From Chloroflexota bacterium (lineage in GTDB: Bacteria; Chloroflexota; Limnocylindria; P2-11E): DNA of 41,444 nucleotides. Made by a program: the position numbers and the translations under genes. A model generated the notes under the pieces. The model saw only the letters and a program-made list of their open reading frames with translations, was not told the origin of the DNA and did not search any database. Numbering within the stretch: position 1 is the first letter of the stretch; each line of letters begins with the position of its first letter. Positions 14,129-26,439 of the stretch are shown piece by piece. The stretch covers positions 1-41,444 of the forward strand of contig VBDX01000119.1 in assembly GCA_005881885.1 (NCBI GenBank). Direction: 5' to 3'.

Positions 14129-15879
14129 CAGCGACGCCCCTTGCGAGCGGCCAGCGCGGCGTCGAGTCCACGCGTGTTCGCGATGGACGCCGCCGTGGCC
14201 CAGCCGCGGCGCGCGGTCCCGATCCCCTGGTCCATCCAGTCGAGCTCTTCAATGGCGTGCGCGTCGGAGTTGACGACAAGCGTGACGCCGCGACCTTGCG
14301 CCTTGCGGATCCACGAGTCGGGAAGATCCAGGCGCTCCGGTCCGCCGTTCACCTCGATCCACGTTCCGGTCTCGTTAGCGGTGTCGATCACCGCGTCGAG
14401 ATCGACCGCGTAGGGCTCGCGCTTCTCGAGAAGCCGGCCGGTCGGGTGCGAGATCGCGGTCACGAGCGGATGCCGCATCGCGCCGGTGATCCGTGCAGTC
14501 ATCGCATCTCGGGCCTGCCCGAAGGACGAATGCACGGACGCGCTCACAATGTCGAACTTCGCGAGCACGTCGTCCGGGTAGTCGAGCTTCCCGTTGGCGC
14601 GGATATCGACCTCCGTGCCGACAATCACGCGGAACGGCGCGAGCTCTTCGTTGAGCTTCGCCGCTTCCGCGATCCGGGCCCCAACTCGCTCGAGCGAGAG
14701 GCCGTTGGTCATGCCCAGGCCGGGCGAATGATCGGTGACCGCGAGATACGCATACCCCTTCGCGCGTGCGCGTCTTGCCATGTCGGCGAGCGGGTCGCGA
14801 CCGTCGGTCCAGTTGGTGTGCGTGTGGAGGTCACCTTGGACGTCTGCCAACGCGACCAGGTTCGGCAGCGCTCCGCTCTGGGCGGCATCGATCTCTCCGC
14901 GGTCCTCGCGGAGCTCCGGCGGGATCCAGACGAGGCCGAGCGCGGCGTAGACCTCTTCCTCGGTCGCCGACGCGATCTCCTGGCCACGTGCCTCGGCGCC
15001 CACCCGGTAGAGCCCGTATTCGTTCAAGAGCAGCTTGCGCCGAAGGGCGAGCCCGCGAAGCCGGACGTTGTGCTCCTTCGAGCCGGTGAAGTAGAGGAGC
15101 GCCGCGCCGAACGAGGCGGGCGGCACCACGCGCAGGTCGATCTGCAGTCCGCGATCCACGACCACCGAGGACTTCGTGTCGCCACGCGCGAGGATGCGCT
15201 CGATGCTCGGAGCACGGACGAAGGTCTCCATGATCGGTCCCGCGTCGTCCGCGGCGACGACGATGTCGATGTCGCCGATCGTTTCCTTGTAGCGCCGGAG
15301 GCTGCCGGCGATCGCGATCCGGTCGGTGCCGGTCTCGGTGCGTAAGTAATCGACCATGGTGGTCGCGGCGGCCTTCGCCTCGTGGATGAGCGAACGACCG
15401 GTGCGCTGTTTCAACGCCGCGATCGACCGCAGAATGTTCTCTTCGGTCTTCGCCTGGATCTTCGGAAGCTGCTGCAGCCGGTGATCCCTCGCCGCCTCTT
15501 CGAGCTCCTCGATCGTCGTGATGCGCAGGTGGTCGTAGATGGTGCGAGCGGTGGCCGGACCGACACCGCCGACACGAAGGAGCGTGAGCAGCCCTGGCGG
15601 GACCGCCGCTTTGAGCTCCTCGTGGCGCCTCGAGCTTCCCGTCGCGATGATCTGCTCGATCGCCTCGCCGACCGATGGTCCGACCTTGGGAATCTCCGTG
15701 AGTCGCTTCTCCTGGGCGAGTTTCGCGAGCGGCTCGCGCAGGTCGCGGATCGAACGCGCCGCGGCACGGTAGGTCACCGCGCGGAACACGTTCTCGCCCT
15801 TGAGCTCGAGGAGGTCAGCGATCTCGTCCAGGACCTTCGCGATGGCGTCGTTGTCGAAGGTCAGCGCGTCTCGGGGCAT
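14128..15879 (-). CDS. polX: DNA polymerase X with PHP domain
   Basis: A 583-residue bacterial family X polymerase, active in base-excision gap filling. The N-terminal helical 8-kDa and helix-hairpin-helix region includes I-P-K-V-G-P-S-V-G and V-G-G-V-G-P-A-T-A. The nucleotidyltransferase core is G-S-L-R-R-Y-K-E-T-I-G-D-I-D-I-V-V (two Asp), with the third Asp in Q-I-D-L-R-V-V. The C-terminal PHP phosphoesterase has D-L-H-T-H-T-N-W-T-D-G, T-D-H-S-P, G-T-E-V-D-I, S-V-H-S-S, S-H-P-T and N-S-D-A-H, so the metal-binding set looks complete and the 3'-5' exonuclease activity is probably kept. It shares one base with the acylphosphatase start and lies 9 nt from the upstream regulator. Confidence 0.95.
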   Translation of the reverse strand: MPRDALTFDNDAIAKVLDEIADLLELKGENVFRAVTYRAAARSIRDLREPLAKLAQEKRLTEIPKVGPSVGEAIEQIIATGSSRRHEELKAAVPPGLLTLLRVGGVGPATARTIYDHLRITTIEELEEAARDHRLQQLPKIQAKTEENILRSIAALKQRTGRSLIHEAKAAATTMVDYLRTETGTDRIAIAGSLRRYKETIGDIDIVVAADDAGPIMETFVRAPSIERILARGDTKSSVVVDRGLQIDLRVVPPASFGAALLYFTGSKEHNVRLRGLALRRKLLLNEYGLYRVGAEARGQEIASATEEEVYAALGLVWIPPELREDRGEIDAAQSGALPNLVALADVQGDLHTHTNWTDGRDPLADMARRARAKGYAYLAVTDHSPGLGMTNGLSLERVGARIAEAAKLNEELAPFRVIVGTEVDIRANGKLDYPDDVLAKFDIVSASVHSSFGQARDAMTARITGAMRHPLVTAISHPTGRLLEKREPYAVDLDAVIDTANETGTWIEVNGGPERLDLPDSWIRKAQGRGVTLVVNSDAHAIEELDWMDQGIGTARRGWATAASIANTRGLDAALAARKGRR

Positions 15880-15888
15880 GGCGCGATC

Positions 15889-17196
15889 CTAGGTCTTCGG
15901 CGCTCCCTGGCGAGCGAGCTCGAGCAGGTCGAATGCCTCGTCGACCTTGCCGCGCACGCGCAGCTTCCGTGCGTACTCGGCCGCGAACGCGGACAGATCG
16001 GGGCTGTCGCCGGAGGCGGTCAGAAGCTCGATCGACTTCCGGTAGCCCTGGTCCGAGGCCTCGTAATCGCCGATGGCGTCGTTGGCGGATCCGATGACGC
16101 GCAGCGCGTCGGCGCGCTGCACGGCGTCGCCGACATCCTCGAGAATCCGCTCGGCGCCCTGCGCGAGCCGCAACGCCCCCGCCGCGTCGTTCGCGGCGAG
16201 CGCGATGCGTGCGAGCACCACCTCGGCGACGGCGGACATGCGCTTGTCGCCGACCGCTCTCGCTCGGGCCGCGCAGCGTTGCGCGAGGTCCGCGGACTGT
16301 TGCATGTCGCCGTGCTCCAGGTGCACCGACGCCAGCGAATGCAGCACCGAGAGCTCGAAGCCCGTATCGCTGACGCGTTCGAACAGGTCGAGCGCGCGCT
16401 GGTAGTTGGCGATCGCGCCATCGAGCTCGCCGGAGTCGTAAAGCGAGACCGCGATGCCCATGTAGCCCTGCGCGGCAAGCCGGAGCTCGTCGACGCTCGA
16501 CGCGAGTGAAAGCGCGCTGGCGTAGGTCTGCGCGGCCTTCGTGGTGCGGCGCAACCGGCGGTATGCGGTACCCAGCGAGACGAGGATGCGCGCGCGGAGC
16601 CGCGGGTCGGTGAGCTCGTACTTTTCGACGACGTCGCGGGCCGCCTCTAGCGCTTCGCCCGCCGCGACGTAATGACCCTGCTGCCCGTACGCGAGGCCAC
16701 GCAAGTAGAGAAGGTGAGCGACCTCGATCGGTTCGGCGGCGGCGGTGACCATCCCAAGGCCGCGCGCGATGTGCTCGAACGCGGCTTCGCGGTCGCCCGA
16801 GGTGATCTCGGCCTGTGCGAGGAAGCGCAGCAGCTTCGCGTGCTCGCGCGGCTGGGGTCGCTCGCCGAGCCCGCGCGCGACCTCGGCCCGCACGGTGTCC
16901 CAATCATGCCGCTCGACGGCGGCCTCGGCCGCGAGGCGGTGGAACGTCAGTCGCTTCATCGCGGCGAGGGGCTCGTCGCCGAGGAAGTAATCGAGGCTCC
17001 GGCCCAGGCGGTTCGCCATGATCTGAAGCGAACGCACAGACGGTCTGACCAGGCCGGCTTCCACCTGACTGATGAAGCCCTTGGTCAACTCTCCGCCAGC
17101 CAGCTGCGCTTGGCTCATTCCGAGCTCTCTGCGCGCAGCTCGTACACGTTCCCCGAGCGTGCTCGGACCCTGGACAGTCTCAGGAAGGCTGGCCAC
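15889..17196 (-). CDS. XRE-family transcriptional regulator with C-terminal TPR repeats
   Basis: A 435-residue paralogue of the protein at 3666-5024. The helix-turn-helix covers about residues 15-70 (L-G-M-S-Q-A-Q-L-A-G-G, Q-V-E-A-G-L-V-R-P-S) and is followed by repeats of tetratricopeptide type (for example L-V-S-L-G-T-A-Y-R-R-L-R-R and G-I-A-V-S-L-Y-D-S-G-E-L-D-G-A-I). It starts at GTG 17196 with a good ribosome site (AGGGGGAG) just upstream, unlike its paralogue. Its targets are unknown; the divergent secreted-peptide gene across a 111-nt gap is a natural candidate, since regulator plus secreted peptide is a common arrangement for this family. Confidence 0.87.
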   Translation of the reverse strand: MASLPETVQGPSTLGERVRAARRELGMSQAQLAGGELTKGFISQVEAGLVRPSVRSLQIMANRLGRSLDYFLGDEPLAAMKRLTFHRLAAEAAVERHDWDTVRAEVARGLGERPQPREHAKLLRFLAQAEITSGDREAAFEHIARGLGMVTAAAEPIEVAHLLYLRGLAYGQQGHYVAAGEALEAARDVVEKYELTDPRLRARILVSLGTAYRRLRRTTKAAQTYASALSLASSVDELRLAAQGYMGIAVSLYDSGELDGAIANYQRALDLFERVSDTGFELSVLHSLASVHLEHGDMQQSADLAQRCAARARAVGDKRMSAVAEVVLARIALAANDAAGALRLAQGAERILEDVGDAVQRADALRVIGSANDAIGDYEASDQGYRKSIELLTASGDSPDLSAFAAEYARKLRVRGKVDEAFDLLELARQGAPKT

Positions 17197-17307
17197 CCGA
17201 CGCTCCCCCTTATGGAGACCGGTCTGAAAGCCGCTCTACCCGGCCCCCGGTAGACTCCACGTAGGATAGCGAAGCGAGCGGCGCGCACAATAGGGGAGGA
17301 TGAAGAG

Positions 17308-17586
17308 ATGAGACCAATCCGTTCACGTCTCGCCCGAGCGCTTGCGCTCGCGTTCCTCCTCACGTTCTCGCTGCAGGTCAGTGTCGCCCTTGCAGACGAT
17401 CCAGTGGTTCCCGACCCGACGGCTCCTCCCGCGGAGCCGGCGCCGCCGACCGTTCCGGCAGACCCCGCTCCCGCGCCGCCAACCGTTCCGGAGGATCCCG
17501 GTTTCGGCGGCGGGGTTCCTGTTGTCCCCGAGAACCCGGCCGGCCCCGTACCGACGACACCCGAAGATCCGGGCTTCGGAGGCTAG
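17308..17586 (+). CDS. Secreted proline-rich peptide with repeats
   Basis: A 92-residue precursor: a signal peptide (basic n-region, then A-L-A-L-A-F-L-L-T-F-S-L-Q-V-S-V, cleavage likely after A-L-A) and a mature part of about 62 residues made almost wholly of Pro, Ala, Val, Asp, Glu and Gly. The motif P-E-D-P-G-F-G-G occurs twice, the second copy at the extreme C terminus, and T-V-P-A/E-D-P units recur. No globular domain is seen. GGGGAGG lies just upstream of the ATG. It is divergent from the XRE-TPR regulator. The 111-nt gap between them holds the ribosome sites for both genes, an inverted repeat (CTACC, CGGTAG at about 17237-17254) and possible minus-10 hexamers, but no clear promoter. 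Function unknown. Confidence 0.7.
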   Translation: MRPIRSRLARALALAFLLTFSLQVSVALADDPVVPDPTAPPAEPAPPTVPADPAPAPPTVPEDPGFGGGVPVVPENPAGPVPTTPEDPGFGG

Positions 17587-17623
17587 GCCCAAACCGAGCG
17601 GCGCACTCGCACATACTTCACAC

Positions 17624-17830
17624 GTGCCGTCCACGACATCGGCGCGCCGCCAGCTCATCGAGATCGACGGCAAGCGCTTTCTCTTTCAGCACGGCTATCG
17701 ATTCGGCAAGGTGACCTACGTCACCCGCCTGCCGCTCGGAAAAAGCATGACCGTCTTCACGCCCGGGCACCTGTCGGCGAGCGAAGTCGAAGCGGTCGTG
17801 CGTGGCGACAATCCCTGGATGTTGGAGTGA
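17624..17830 (+). CDS. Small conserved-looking hypothetical protein
   Basis: A 68-residue protein from GTG 17624. It contains R-Q-L-I-E-I-D-G-K-R-F-L-F-Q-H-G-Y-R-F-G-K-V-T-Y-V-T-R, alternating charged and hydrophobic residues that suggest a small beta sheet. No domain is recognised. Support is the compact reading frame between two genes on the same strand, the sensible composition and a GGAG near its end that could serve the next gene. The upstream frame remains open but overlaps the Pro-rich gene and is not believed. Confidence 0.5.
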   Translation: MPSTTSARRQLIEIDGKRFLFQHGYRFGKVTYVTRLPLGKSMTVFTPGHLSASEVEAVVRGDNPWMLE

Positions 17831-17838
17831 GCGACTAA

Positions 17839-18303
17839 CTGCGCGCGATCGTTCAACGGGTGCGCTCGGCTGCCGTGCACGTCGATGACGAGCGGACTGC
17901 CGAGATCGCCCGCGGCGTGGTCGTCCTGCTCGGCGTCGGCGTCAAGGATCGACCTGAGGACGGCGAGCGCCTCGCGGCGAAGATCGCCGGTCTGCGTATC
18001 TTTGAAGAGGATGGTCGGATGCAGCGCGCGCTCGGCGACGTGAGCGGCTCGGTCCTGGTGGTCCCCCAGTTCACCCTGTACGGCGACGCTCGTCATGGTC
18101 GCCGACCCGATTTCACGGCCGCCGCGCCGCCCGATGTCGGGCACCGTCTCTTTGATGCCTTCTGTGGCGTGCTCCGTGGGAAGGGGCTCGAGGTGCGACA
18201 AGGCCGTTTCGGCGCGACGATGCGCGTCACGATCGAGGCCGACGGGCCGGTCACGATCGCCCTATCGACGGATGGCTGGCCGGAAAGCGACATCGGTCGT
18301 TAA
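17839..18303 (+). CDS. dtd: D-aminoacyl-tRNA deacylase, CTG start
   Basis: A 154-residue Dtd that frees D-amino acids (and glycine mischarged on tRNA-Ala) from tRNA. The first strand reads R-A-I-V-Q-R-V, the catalytic pocket has P-Q-F-T-L-Y-G-D (family S-Q-F-T-L), and the Gly-cisPro motif is G-P-V-T-I near the C terminus. An in-frame TAA sits directly before codon 1, so the only start that keeps the conserved first strand is the CTG at 17839; a GTG at 17860 would delete it. GGAG lies 11 nt upstream of the CTG. The stop abuts the ATG of the methyltransferase gene. Confidence 0.9.
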   Translation: MRAIVQRVRSAAVHVDDERTAEIARGVVVLLGVGVKDRPEDGERLAAKIAGLRIFEEDGRMQRALGDVSGSVLVVPQFTLYGDARHGRRPDFTAAAPPDVGHRLFDAFCGVLRGKGLEVRQGRFGATMRVTIEADGPVTIALSTDGWPESDIGR

Positions 18304-18837
18304 ATGCGTCACGCCGATCACGTCCGGCTCCTCGCTGGCGGCGTGCGGCAGAACGAGGGCGGCAGCTGGGCGGATCTCGGCGCAGGTGCGGGCGCGTTCA
18401 CGCTCGCGCTCGCCGACCTCATCGGGCCGCACGGCGTGATCCACGCCGTCGACCGCGACCCAGGCGCGCTCGCGGAGCTCCGGAGCTCGTTCGTCTCCGC
18501 GGTTCCGCAGGCCGAAGTGCGCACGCATGTCGCCGACTTCACACGCCGGTTGGATCTTGCCGATCTGGACGGCATAGTCATGGCGAACTCGTTGCACTTC
18601 GTCGACGACAAGCTTCCGGTACTCGCGCTGGTGCGGGGTTACGTCCGGAGCGGCGGAAAGCTGTTGCTCGTCGAATACGACAGCGACCGCGGCAACCCGT
18701 GGGTCCCTCATCCGATGACGTTCGAGACCTGGCGCTCCCTCGCGGCCGAGGTCGGCCTTATCGAGACACGGCGACTCGCGACGGTCCCAAGCCGGTTTCT
18801 GCGCCAGATCTATTCCGCTTTGAGCCTCGCCCCGTGA
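18304..18837 (+). CDS. Class I SAM-dependent methyltransferase
   Basis: A 177-residue methyltransferase with motif I W-A-D-L-G-A-G-A-G-A-F-T, the acidic ribose-binding residue in V-D-R-D-P-G-A-L, and a later G-G-K-L-L-L-V-E-Y-D strand. It looks like a Methyltransf_25/11-type small-molecule or protein methyltransferase; the substrate is not evident. Its ATG follows the dtd stop with no gap. Confidence 0.8.
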   Translation: MRHADHVRLLAGGVRQNEGGSWADLGAGAGAFTLALADLIGPHGVIHAVDRDPGALAELRSSFVSAVPQAEVRTHVADFTRRLDLADLDGIVMANSLHFVDDKLPVLALVRGYVRSGGKLLLVEYDSDRGNPWVPHPMTFETWRSLAAEVGLIETRRLATVPSRFLRQIYSALSLAP

Positions 18838-18861
18838 TACCGCTCGGTACGCTCGGGCGCG

Positions 18862-19107
18862 ATGCGAAAACTCCTCAATATCCGACTCTGGGCATCGATC
18901 GGCGTGCTCGTGCTCGCCGCGGGCATGCCCTATTGCGCCGCCGCGCTCGGCTGGGCCGCGACGCAGGACGAGACCTCGATCTCGATCCGCGCCGATGTCG
19001 CGATGGGCGTGCTCGTCTCGTGGATCGGATGGACGGTCCTTTCGATCGCGGGGACGCTGTGGCTTTGGAAGACGTGGCGTAGCCGCAGGCTGGCCGTTCC
19101 CGCCTAG
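18862..19107 (+). CDS. Small two-helix membrane protein
   Basis: An 81-residue protein with two transmembrane helices (about 10-32 and 45-68) joined by a short D-E-T-S-I-S-I-R loop, with a basic C-terminal end. No known family. A TACGCT hexamer lies 8 nt before the ATG, which could mean a leaderless transcript. The stop shares CTAG with that of the convergent M28 peptidase gene. Confidence 0.6.
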   Translation: MRKLLNIRLWASIGVLVLAAGMPYCAAALGWAATQDETSISIRADVAMGVLVSWIGWTVLSIAGTLWLWKTWRSRRLAVPA

Positions 19108-20222
19108 CGCGCAAGCTCGAGCGCCGTCGCGAGCGTGAGCTTCGCGGCTTTGAGCCAGAGGCGCGCGTTGGTGATCTTGTCCGGGGTGTCGTTCACTGTG
19201 TGGAAGGTGTAGTTGCCGGGGAACGTGGAGTCGTTATCCCCGTAGCGCTGGCAGAGCGCGATCGACGGAATGCCGGCGAGCCCGAACGGCGCCGCGTCCA
19301 TGATCGTGTTGCCGTCCATCGCGAACTGCGGGTTCAGCGGCGAGATGCCAATGCTGTAAAGGCGGTTCGCCTTCATGACCTCGTCGCGCAGGCCGGCTGA
19401 CACGTCTGTGTACCAAAGCAGGTCGAGCCGATCCGCCAAGGGGTTGAAGCCGACCATGTCCAGGTTGATCGCGGCCTTGTAGCGGTACGGCTTCTCCAGT
19501 GAACTCACGTACGCGCCGCTGCCCTTGAAGAACAGCTCCTCGCCGTCAAAGAACGCGAGCACGATGCGGCTGCGGAGCTGCTCCCGAACACCTTGGGAGA
19601 TCACGCGCGCGAACTCCAACAGCGCGGCGGTGCCCGTCGCGTTGTCGTCGGCGCCCGGCGCCGGGTCCAGGGCCGGTCGCCAGCCTGGCGTGCGGTTCGC
19701 GATCGAATCGTAGTGGGCCGACACGAGAATGGACGTCGTCGACGGCGGGAGCGGCGGGATGATCGATCCGCTCCACGCGGCGGTCGCGCCCTCGATGCTG
19801 GCGAAGATGTTCTCGAGCGGGATGCCCTGATAGACCGTGCGCTGTGACTCGATCTTCCAGCCGTAGTACGCGAGCGCGCCGAGCTGTTCCTTGATGTAGG
19901 CGACGGCCTTCGCATGGCCGGGATGACGCGGGTCGCGCGAGCCGACGCCGGTCAGCGCGAGAAGATGATCGTTCATCTTTGCGAGGCTGATTCTGTTGAG
20001 GGTGTCGACGATGGTGTTGCATGCGGCATCGGGTTCGCATGCCTGCAGTCCCCACATCGGCGCCCTCGTTGGCGCGGGGGTTGCCGAGCGCGGGGCGGAT
20101 ATCGTGGCCGTCGGACTGCCGACGGCCGGCGCGGGCGTCGAAGTCGCCGGTGTTGGAGCGGTCGCGACAGCCTCGCACGCGCAGAGCCAGACCGCGAGGA
20201 CGAGGCCGCCGAGGGCGCGCAT
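19104..20222 (-). CDS. M28-family metallopeptidase, lipoprotein
   Basis: A 372-residue exported zinc aminopeptidase-like enzyme. The N terminus is a lipoprotein signal (L-V-L-A-V-W-L-C-A-C) and a Thr/Pro/Ala-rich spacer of about 35 residues. The two-zinc M28 site is complete: His in V-S-A-H-Y-D-S, bridging Asp in G-A-D-D-N, catalytic Glu in F-D-G-E-E, Asp in N-L-D-M-V-G and the last His in T-F-H-T-V-N-D-T. Family members are mostly aminopeptidases; glutaminyl cyclases share the fold but usually differ around the site. A TAGCGT hexamer lies 9 nt upstream of the ATG. The stop overlaps the convergent membrane-protein stop. Confidence 0.9.
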   Translation of the reverse strand: MRALGGLVLAVWLCACEAVATAPTPATSTPAPAVGSPTATISAPRSATPAPTRAPMWGLQACEPDAACNTIVDTLNRISLAKMNDHLLALTGVGSRDPRHPGHAKAVAYIKEQLGALAYYGWKIESQRTVYQGIPLENIFASIEGATAAWSGSIIPPLPPSTTSILVSAHYDSIANRTPGWRPALDPAPGADDNATGTAALLEFARVISQGVREQLRSRIVLAFFDGEELFFKGSGAYVSSLEKPYRYKAAINLDMVGFNPLADRLDLLWYTDVSAGLRDEVMKANRLYSIGISPLNPQFAMDGNTIMDAAPFGLAGIPSIALCQRYGDNDSTFPGNYTFHTVNDTPDKITNARLWLKAAKLTLATALELAR

Positions 20223-20263
20223 CAGACCACTACGCTAAGAAGCGGCGCGAACGTACGCGCCGC

Positions 20264-22915
<2,652 letters not shown>

Positions 22916-22981
22916 TTCGTTACCTGCTCAATCTCTGGCCTTCGGCCAAGACACGCTCAAGGCTGGTGGACTCGCTTGTGT

Positions 22982-23971
22982 TCACAACAGATGGCTCCGG
23001 ACGTTCTCCCCGCTGTGTGACGATGCGATCTCGCGCGCCAGCTCGCGCTCTTTCTCGTTCAGCTTCGTCGGCATGACGACCTTCACAGTGGCGTAGAGAT
23101 CACCGTGACCGCCGCCCGTCCGCGGCATGCCCTGCCCGGCTAAGCGGATGGTCCGCCCGTTCTGTGTCTCCGGCGGGATGCGGAGCGACACGCGTCCCTT
23201 CAGCGTCGGGACAGTGACCTCGCCACCGAGCATGGCCTCATGCAGCGCGACCGGAAGCTCGACACGAAGATCGTCGCCATCGCGGGTGAAGAACGGATGT
23301 GGCTTCACGCGGACGCGCAGGTAGGCGTCGCCTGGGGGCCCGCCGTTCTCACCAGGGCTTCCCTGCCCTGCAAGTCGGATGCGCTGTCCATCGCGAACAC
23401 CGGGCGGGATTCTCACCGTCAGGCGTCTCGGCGGACCACCGTTAGGAGAGTCCGCTCGTGAGATCTGGATGACCTGCTCCGTCCCGCGATACGCCTCGGG
23501 AAGCGTGACCTCGACCTCGCCCTCGACGTCTTCGCCTTGGCGCGCCCGAGTGCGAGCGCGCGGCCGCGCCCGCGTGAAGACGTCGTCCGTATCGCCGCCG
23601 CCGTTGCCCGCCTGCCCGAAGAGTGTTCGGAAGAAGTCGGAGAACCCGCCCGCATCGCCGAACGGGTTCTCGCCGGGCTGCCCCGTGTACACGTATTGGA
23701 AGCCACCTGAGCCTCCCGGCCGTGCGCCTCCGCCCCTCGCGAACTGCTCCCACTCGGGGCCGATCGTGTCGTAGCGCTTGCGCTTCTCAGGATCGGAGAG
23801 GACCTCGTTGGCCTCGTTGATCTCTTTGAAGGCTTTTTCGGCGCCAGCGCTCTTGTTGACGTCCGGGTGGTGCTTGCGCGCGAGCTTGCGGTAGGCCTTC
23901 TTGACGTCCTCGGTCGTGGCGTTCTTCGGAACGCCAAGGATCTTGTAGTAGTCCTTGTACTCGACCGGCAT
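22982..23971 (-). CDS. DnaJ-type co-chaperone without zinc finger (CbpA-like)
   Basis: A 329-residue class II J-domain protein. The J domain (residues about 5-70) includes the H-P-D motif in K-H-H-P-D-V-N-K. A Gly/Phe-rich linker with [12 protein letters not shown] and [10 protein letters not shown] follows, then two C-terminal substrate-binding barrels ([19 protein letters not shown] is diagnostic). The four C-x-x-C-x-G-x-G repeats of true DnaJ are absent. It activates an Hsp70; no dnaK or grpE is in this operon. It lies 18 nt after lon with a GGGGG ribosome site. Confidence 0.95.
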   Translation of the reverse strand: MPVEYKDYYKILGVPKNATTEDVKKAYRKLARKHHPDVNKSAGAEKAFKEINEANEVLSDPEKRKRYDTIGPEWEQFARGGGARPGGSGGFQYVYTGQPGENPFGDAGGFSDFFRTLFGQAGNGGGDTDDVFTRARPRARTRARQGEDVEGEVEVTLPEAYRGTEQVIQISRADSPNGGPPRRLTVRIPPGVRDGQRIRLAGQGSPGENGGPPGDAYLRVRVKPHPFFTRDGDDLRVELPVALHEAMLGGEVTVPTLKGRVSLRIPPETQNGRTIRLAGQGMPRTGGGHGDLYATVKVVMPTKLNEKERELAREIASSHSGENVRSHLL

Positions 23972-23989
23972 CCGTTACGCCCCCGAAAA

Positions 23990-26422
23990 TTAGTGAGCTG
24001 GCGCCGGCGGGGTGATGCTCGGGCGTGCCGCCTCGATCTGCGCAGGCGTCACGCTGGGTCCCGGCAACAGCGCGGCTTTCAGTACCTCGTCGATGTTCTC
24101 CATCAGCTTGATGTCGACGGTGTCGATGACCTCCTGCGGGACGTCCACGAGGTCCTTCTTGTTCTTCTTCGGCATGAGGAAGGTCTTGATCCCGGCGCGG
24201 TGCGCCGCAAGCAGCTTCTCCTTCACCCCGCCGATCGGCAGGACGAGGCCACGAAGGGTGATCTCGCCCGTCATCGCGACGTCCTTGCGAACCTTGCGGC
24301 CCGTGAGCGCCGAGACGATCGCCGTCGCCATGGTCACGCCCGCCGAGGGGCCGTCCTTGGGGATCGCGCCCGCCGGCACATGGATGTGCATGGCGTGATC
24401 TTTGAAGAAGCCCTTCGGGACCCCGAGCTCAGCGTAGTGCGCGCGGACATAGCTGAGCGCCGCGATCGCGGACTCTTCCATCACCTTCTGGATCTGGCCG
24501 GTGAGCACGAACTCTTCGTTCTTGCTCCCCTGATCCATGATCGTCGCCTCGACGGTGAGGACATCACCGCCGTGCTCGGAAACCGAGACGCCTGTGGCCG
24601 CGCCGACCTGGTCTTCCTTCTCCGCGAGCCCGTACTCGAAACGCTCGGGGCCGAGATAGGTATTGAGGTCCTCAGGCTTGACCTCAACTGTCTCAGCCTT
24701 TTTCTCCGCGATCGCGCGGGCGACCTTGCGGCAGATCGTGCCGATCTCCCGCTCCAGGTTGCGGACGCCCGCCTCACGGGTGTACTCGCGGACGAGCTTC
24801 TTGAGCGTCTCGTCGGTGATCGTGAGCTTGCCATCCTCCAGGCCGTGCTGCTTCAGCTGCTTCGGCAGGAGGAAGCCCGTCGCGATGTGCATCTTCTCGT
24901 CCTCGGTGTAGCCGGGGAGACGGATGATCTCCATCCGGTCGCGCAGCGGCGGGATGATCGTGTCCTCGATGTTCGCCGTGGTGATGAAGATGACCTTCGA
25001 GAGGTCGTAGGGCACCTCGAGGTAGTGGTCGCTGAACGCGTTGTTCTGCTCGGGGTCGAGCACCTCGAGGAGCGCCGAGCTTGGGTCGCCGCGGAAGTCC
25101 GCGCCGACCTTGTCGATCTCGTCGAGCATGAAGACGGGGTTGATCTCGCCCGCGGTCTTCATGTTCTGGAGGATGCGGCCGGGCAGCGCACCAACGTAGG
25201 TGCGTCGGTGGCCGCGGATCTCGGCCTCGTCACGGATGCCACCAAGCGACATGCGGATGAACTTGCGGCCCATCGCGCGAGCGATGGACTTGCCGAGGCT
25301 CGTCTTGCCCACGCCGGGCGGGCCGACGAAGCAGAGGATCGGCGCGCGCAGGTTCTGGCTGAGCTTGCGCACCGCCATGTATTCGATGATCCGATCCTTC
25401 ACCTTGGGCAGGCCGTAGTGGTCCTCATCGAGGATCTTCGCGGCCTGCGCGATGTCCCAGTCGTCGCTCGCCGCCTTGTTCCACGGGAGCGAGACGAGCC
25501 AGTCGACGTACGTCCGAATGACGCCGGTCTCCGGTGAGGCCTGCGGGATCTTCTCGAGCCGGCCCACTTCCTTGAGTGCCTTCTCCTTGACCGGCTCGGG
25601 CATTCCGGCCTGCTCGATCTTGTCCTTGAGCTCCTTGAGCTCCGCGCCGCCCTCATCCTCGCCGAGCTCCTTCTGGATGGCCTTCATCTGCTCGCGGAGG
25701 ATGTATTCGCGCTGCGTCTTATCGAGCGTCTGCTGGACCTCGCTCTGGATCTTCGCCTTGAGCTCGAGGATCTCGTTCTGCTTGGCGAGGAAAACCGAGA
25801 GGAACTTCAGTCGCTCGACGACGCTCGGCGTCTCGAGCAGCTGCTGGCGCTGCTCGAGCGTGAGGTCCGGGCTCGACGCCACGAGGTCCGCGAAGTGCGA
25901 GGGATCCTCTGTGTTCTTCGCGGTCATCGCGAGCTCGGGAAGGATCGATCCGCCGTTGTCGACATACTTCTCGAAGAGCCCTCGCACGCTGCGCAGGAGC
26001 GCCTCACGCTCGACGGCGTTGCCCACCTCGTCGGGGAGCACATCGAACGTGACACGGAAGTAGCGCGACTCCGGCTCGAAGCCCGTGATTCGCACCCGCT
26101 GAAGGCCCTGGACGATGATCTGCGCGCTGCCGTCGGGGATCCGGAGCAGGCGGACGATCTCGGCCACCGTGGCGACGGAGTAGATCTGATCCGGGGCGAC
26201 ATCATCGACCTCGGCATCCTTCTGCGCCGCGAGGATGATGTAGTGCTTCTCCTCGGCCATCGCGGCGTTGATCGCCGCGACGCTCTTCTCGCGACCGACC
26301 CCGAGCGGTACCACCAGCTTGGGGAAAACGACCGCTTCGCGCAGTGGCACGAGCGGGAGGTCGCGCGGGAACAATGCTCCCGGCCCGTCAGGGGTCGTGG
26401 TCTTCGTCTCGGGGTCGGTCAC
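23990..26422 (-). CDS. lon: ATP-dependent protease Lon
   Basis: An 810-residue Lon protease that degrades misfolded and regulatory proteins. The N-terminal LON substrate domain begins [13 protein letters not shown], then a coiled-coil linker, an AAA+ module with Walker [19 protein letters not shown] Walker B, and a C-terminal protease domain with the catalytic Ser in K-D-G-P-S-A-G-V-T (about residue 693) and the Lys of the dyad near L-A-A-H-R-A-G-I-K. It starts at GTG after AAGGAAGAG, 17 nt after hsp20. Confidence 0.97.
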   Translation of the reverse strand: MTDPETKTTTPDGPGALFPRDLPLVPLREAVVFPKLVVPLGVGREKSVAAINAAMAEEKHYIILAAQKDAEVDDVAPDQIYSVATVAEIVRLLRIPDGSAQIIVQGLQRVRITGFEPESRYFRVTFDVLPDEVGNAVEREALLRSVRGLFEKYVDNGGSILPELAMTAKNTEDPSHFADLVASSPDLTLEQRQQLLETPSVVERLKFLSVFLAKQNEILELKAKIQSEVQQTLDKTQREYILREQMKAIQKELGEDEGGAELKELKDKIEQAGMPEPVKEKALKEVGRLEKIPQASPETGVIRTYVDWLVSLPWNKAASDDWDIAQAAKILDEDHYGLPKVKDRIIEYMAVRKLSQNLRAPILCFVGPPGVGKTSLGKSIARAMGRKFIRMSLGGIRDEAEIRGHRRTYVGALPGRILQNMKTAGEINPVFMLDEIDKVGADFRGDPSSALLEVLDPEQNNAFSDHYLEVPYDLSKVIFITTANIEDTIIPPLRDRMEIIRLPGYTEDEKMHIATGFLLPKQLKQHGLEDGKLTITDETLKKLVREYTREAGVRNLEREIGTICRKVARAIAEKKAETVEVKPEDLNTYLGPERFEYGLAEKEDQVGAATGVSVSEHGGDVLTVEATIMDQGSKNEEFVLTGQIQKVMEESAIAALSYVRAHYAELGVPKGFFKDHAMHIHVPAGAIPKDGPSAGVTMATAIVSALTGRKVRKDVAMTGEITLRGLVLPIGGVKEKLLAAHRAGIKTFLMPKKNKKDLVDVPQEVIDTVDIKLMENIDEVLKAALLPGPSVTPAQIEAARPSITPPAPAH

Positions 26423-26439
26423 TTTTCTCTTCCTTCTAG

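Noticed and set aside
13428-14279. Upstream extension of purH to 14279 (806 codons)
   Set aside because: The extra 280 residues overlap three other genes and look like an antisense shadow; PurH family proteins begin at R-A-L-L-S-V-S-D.
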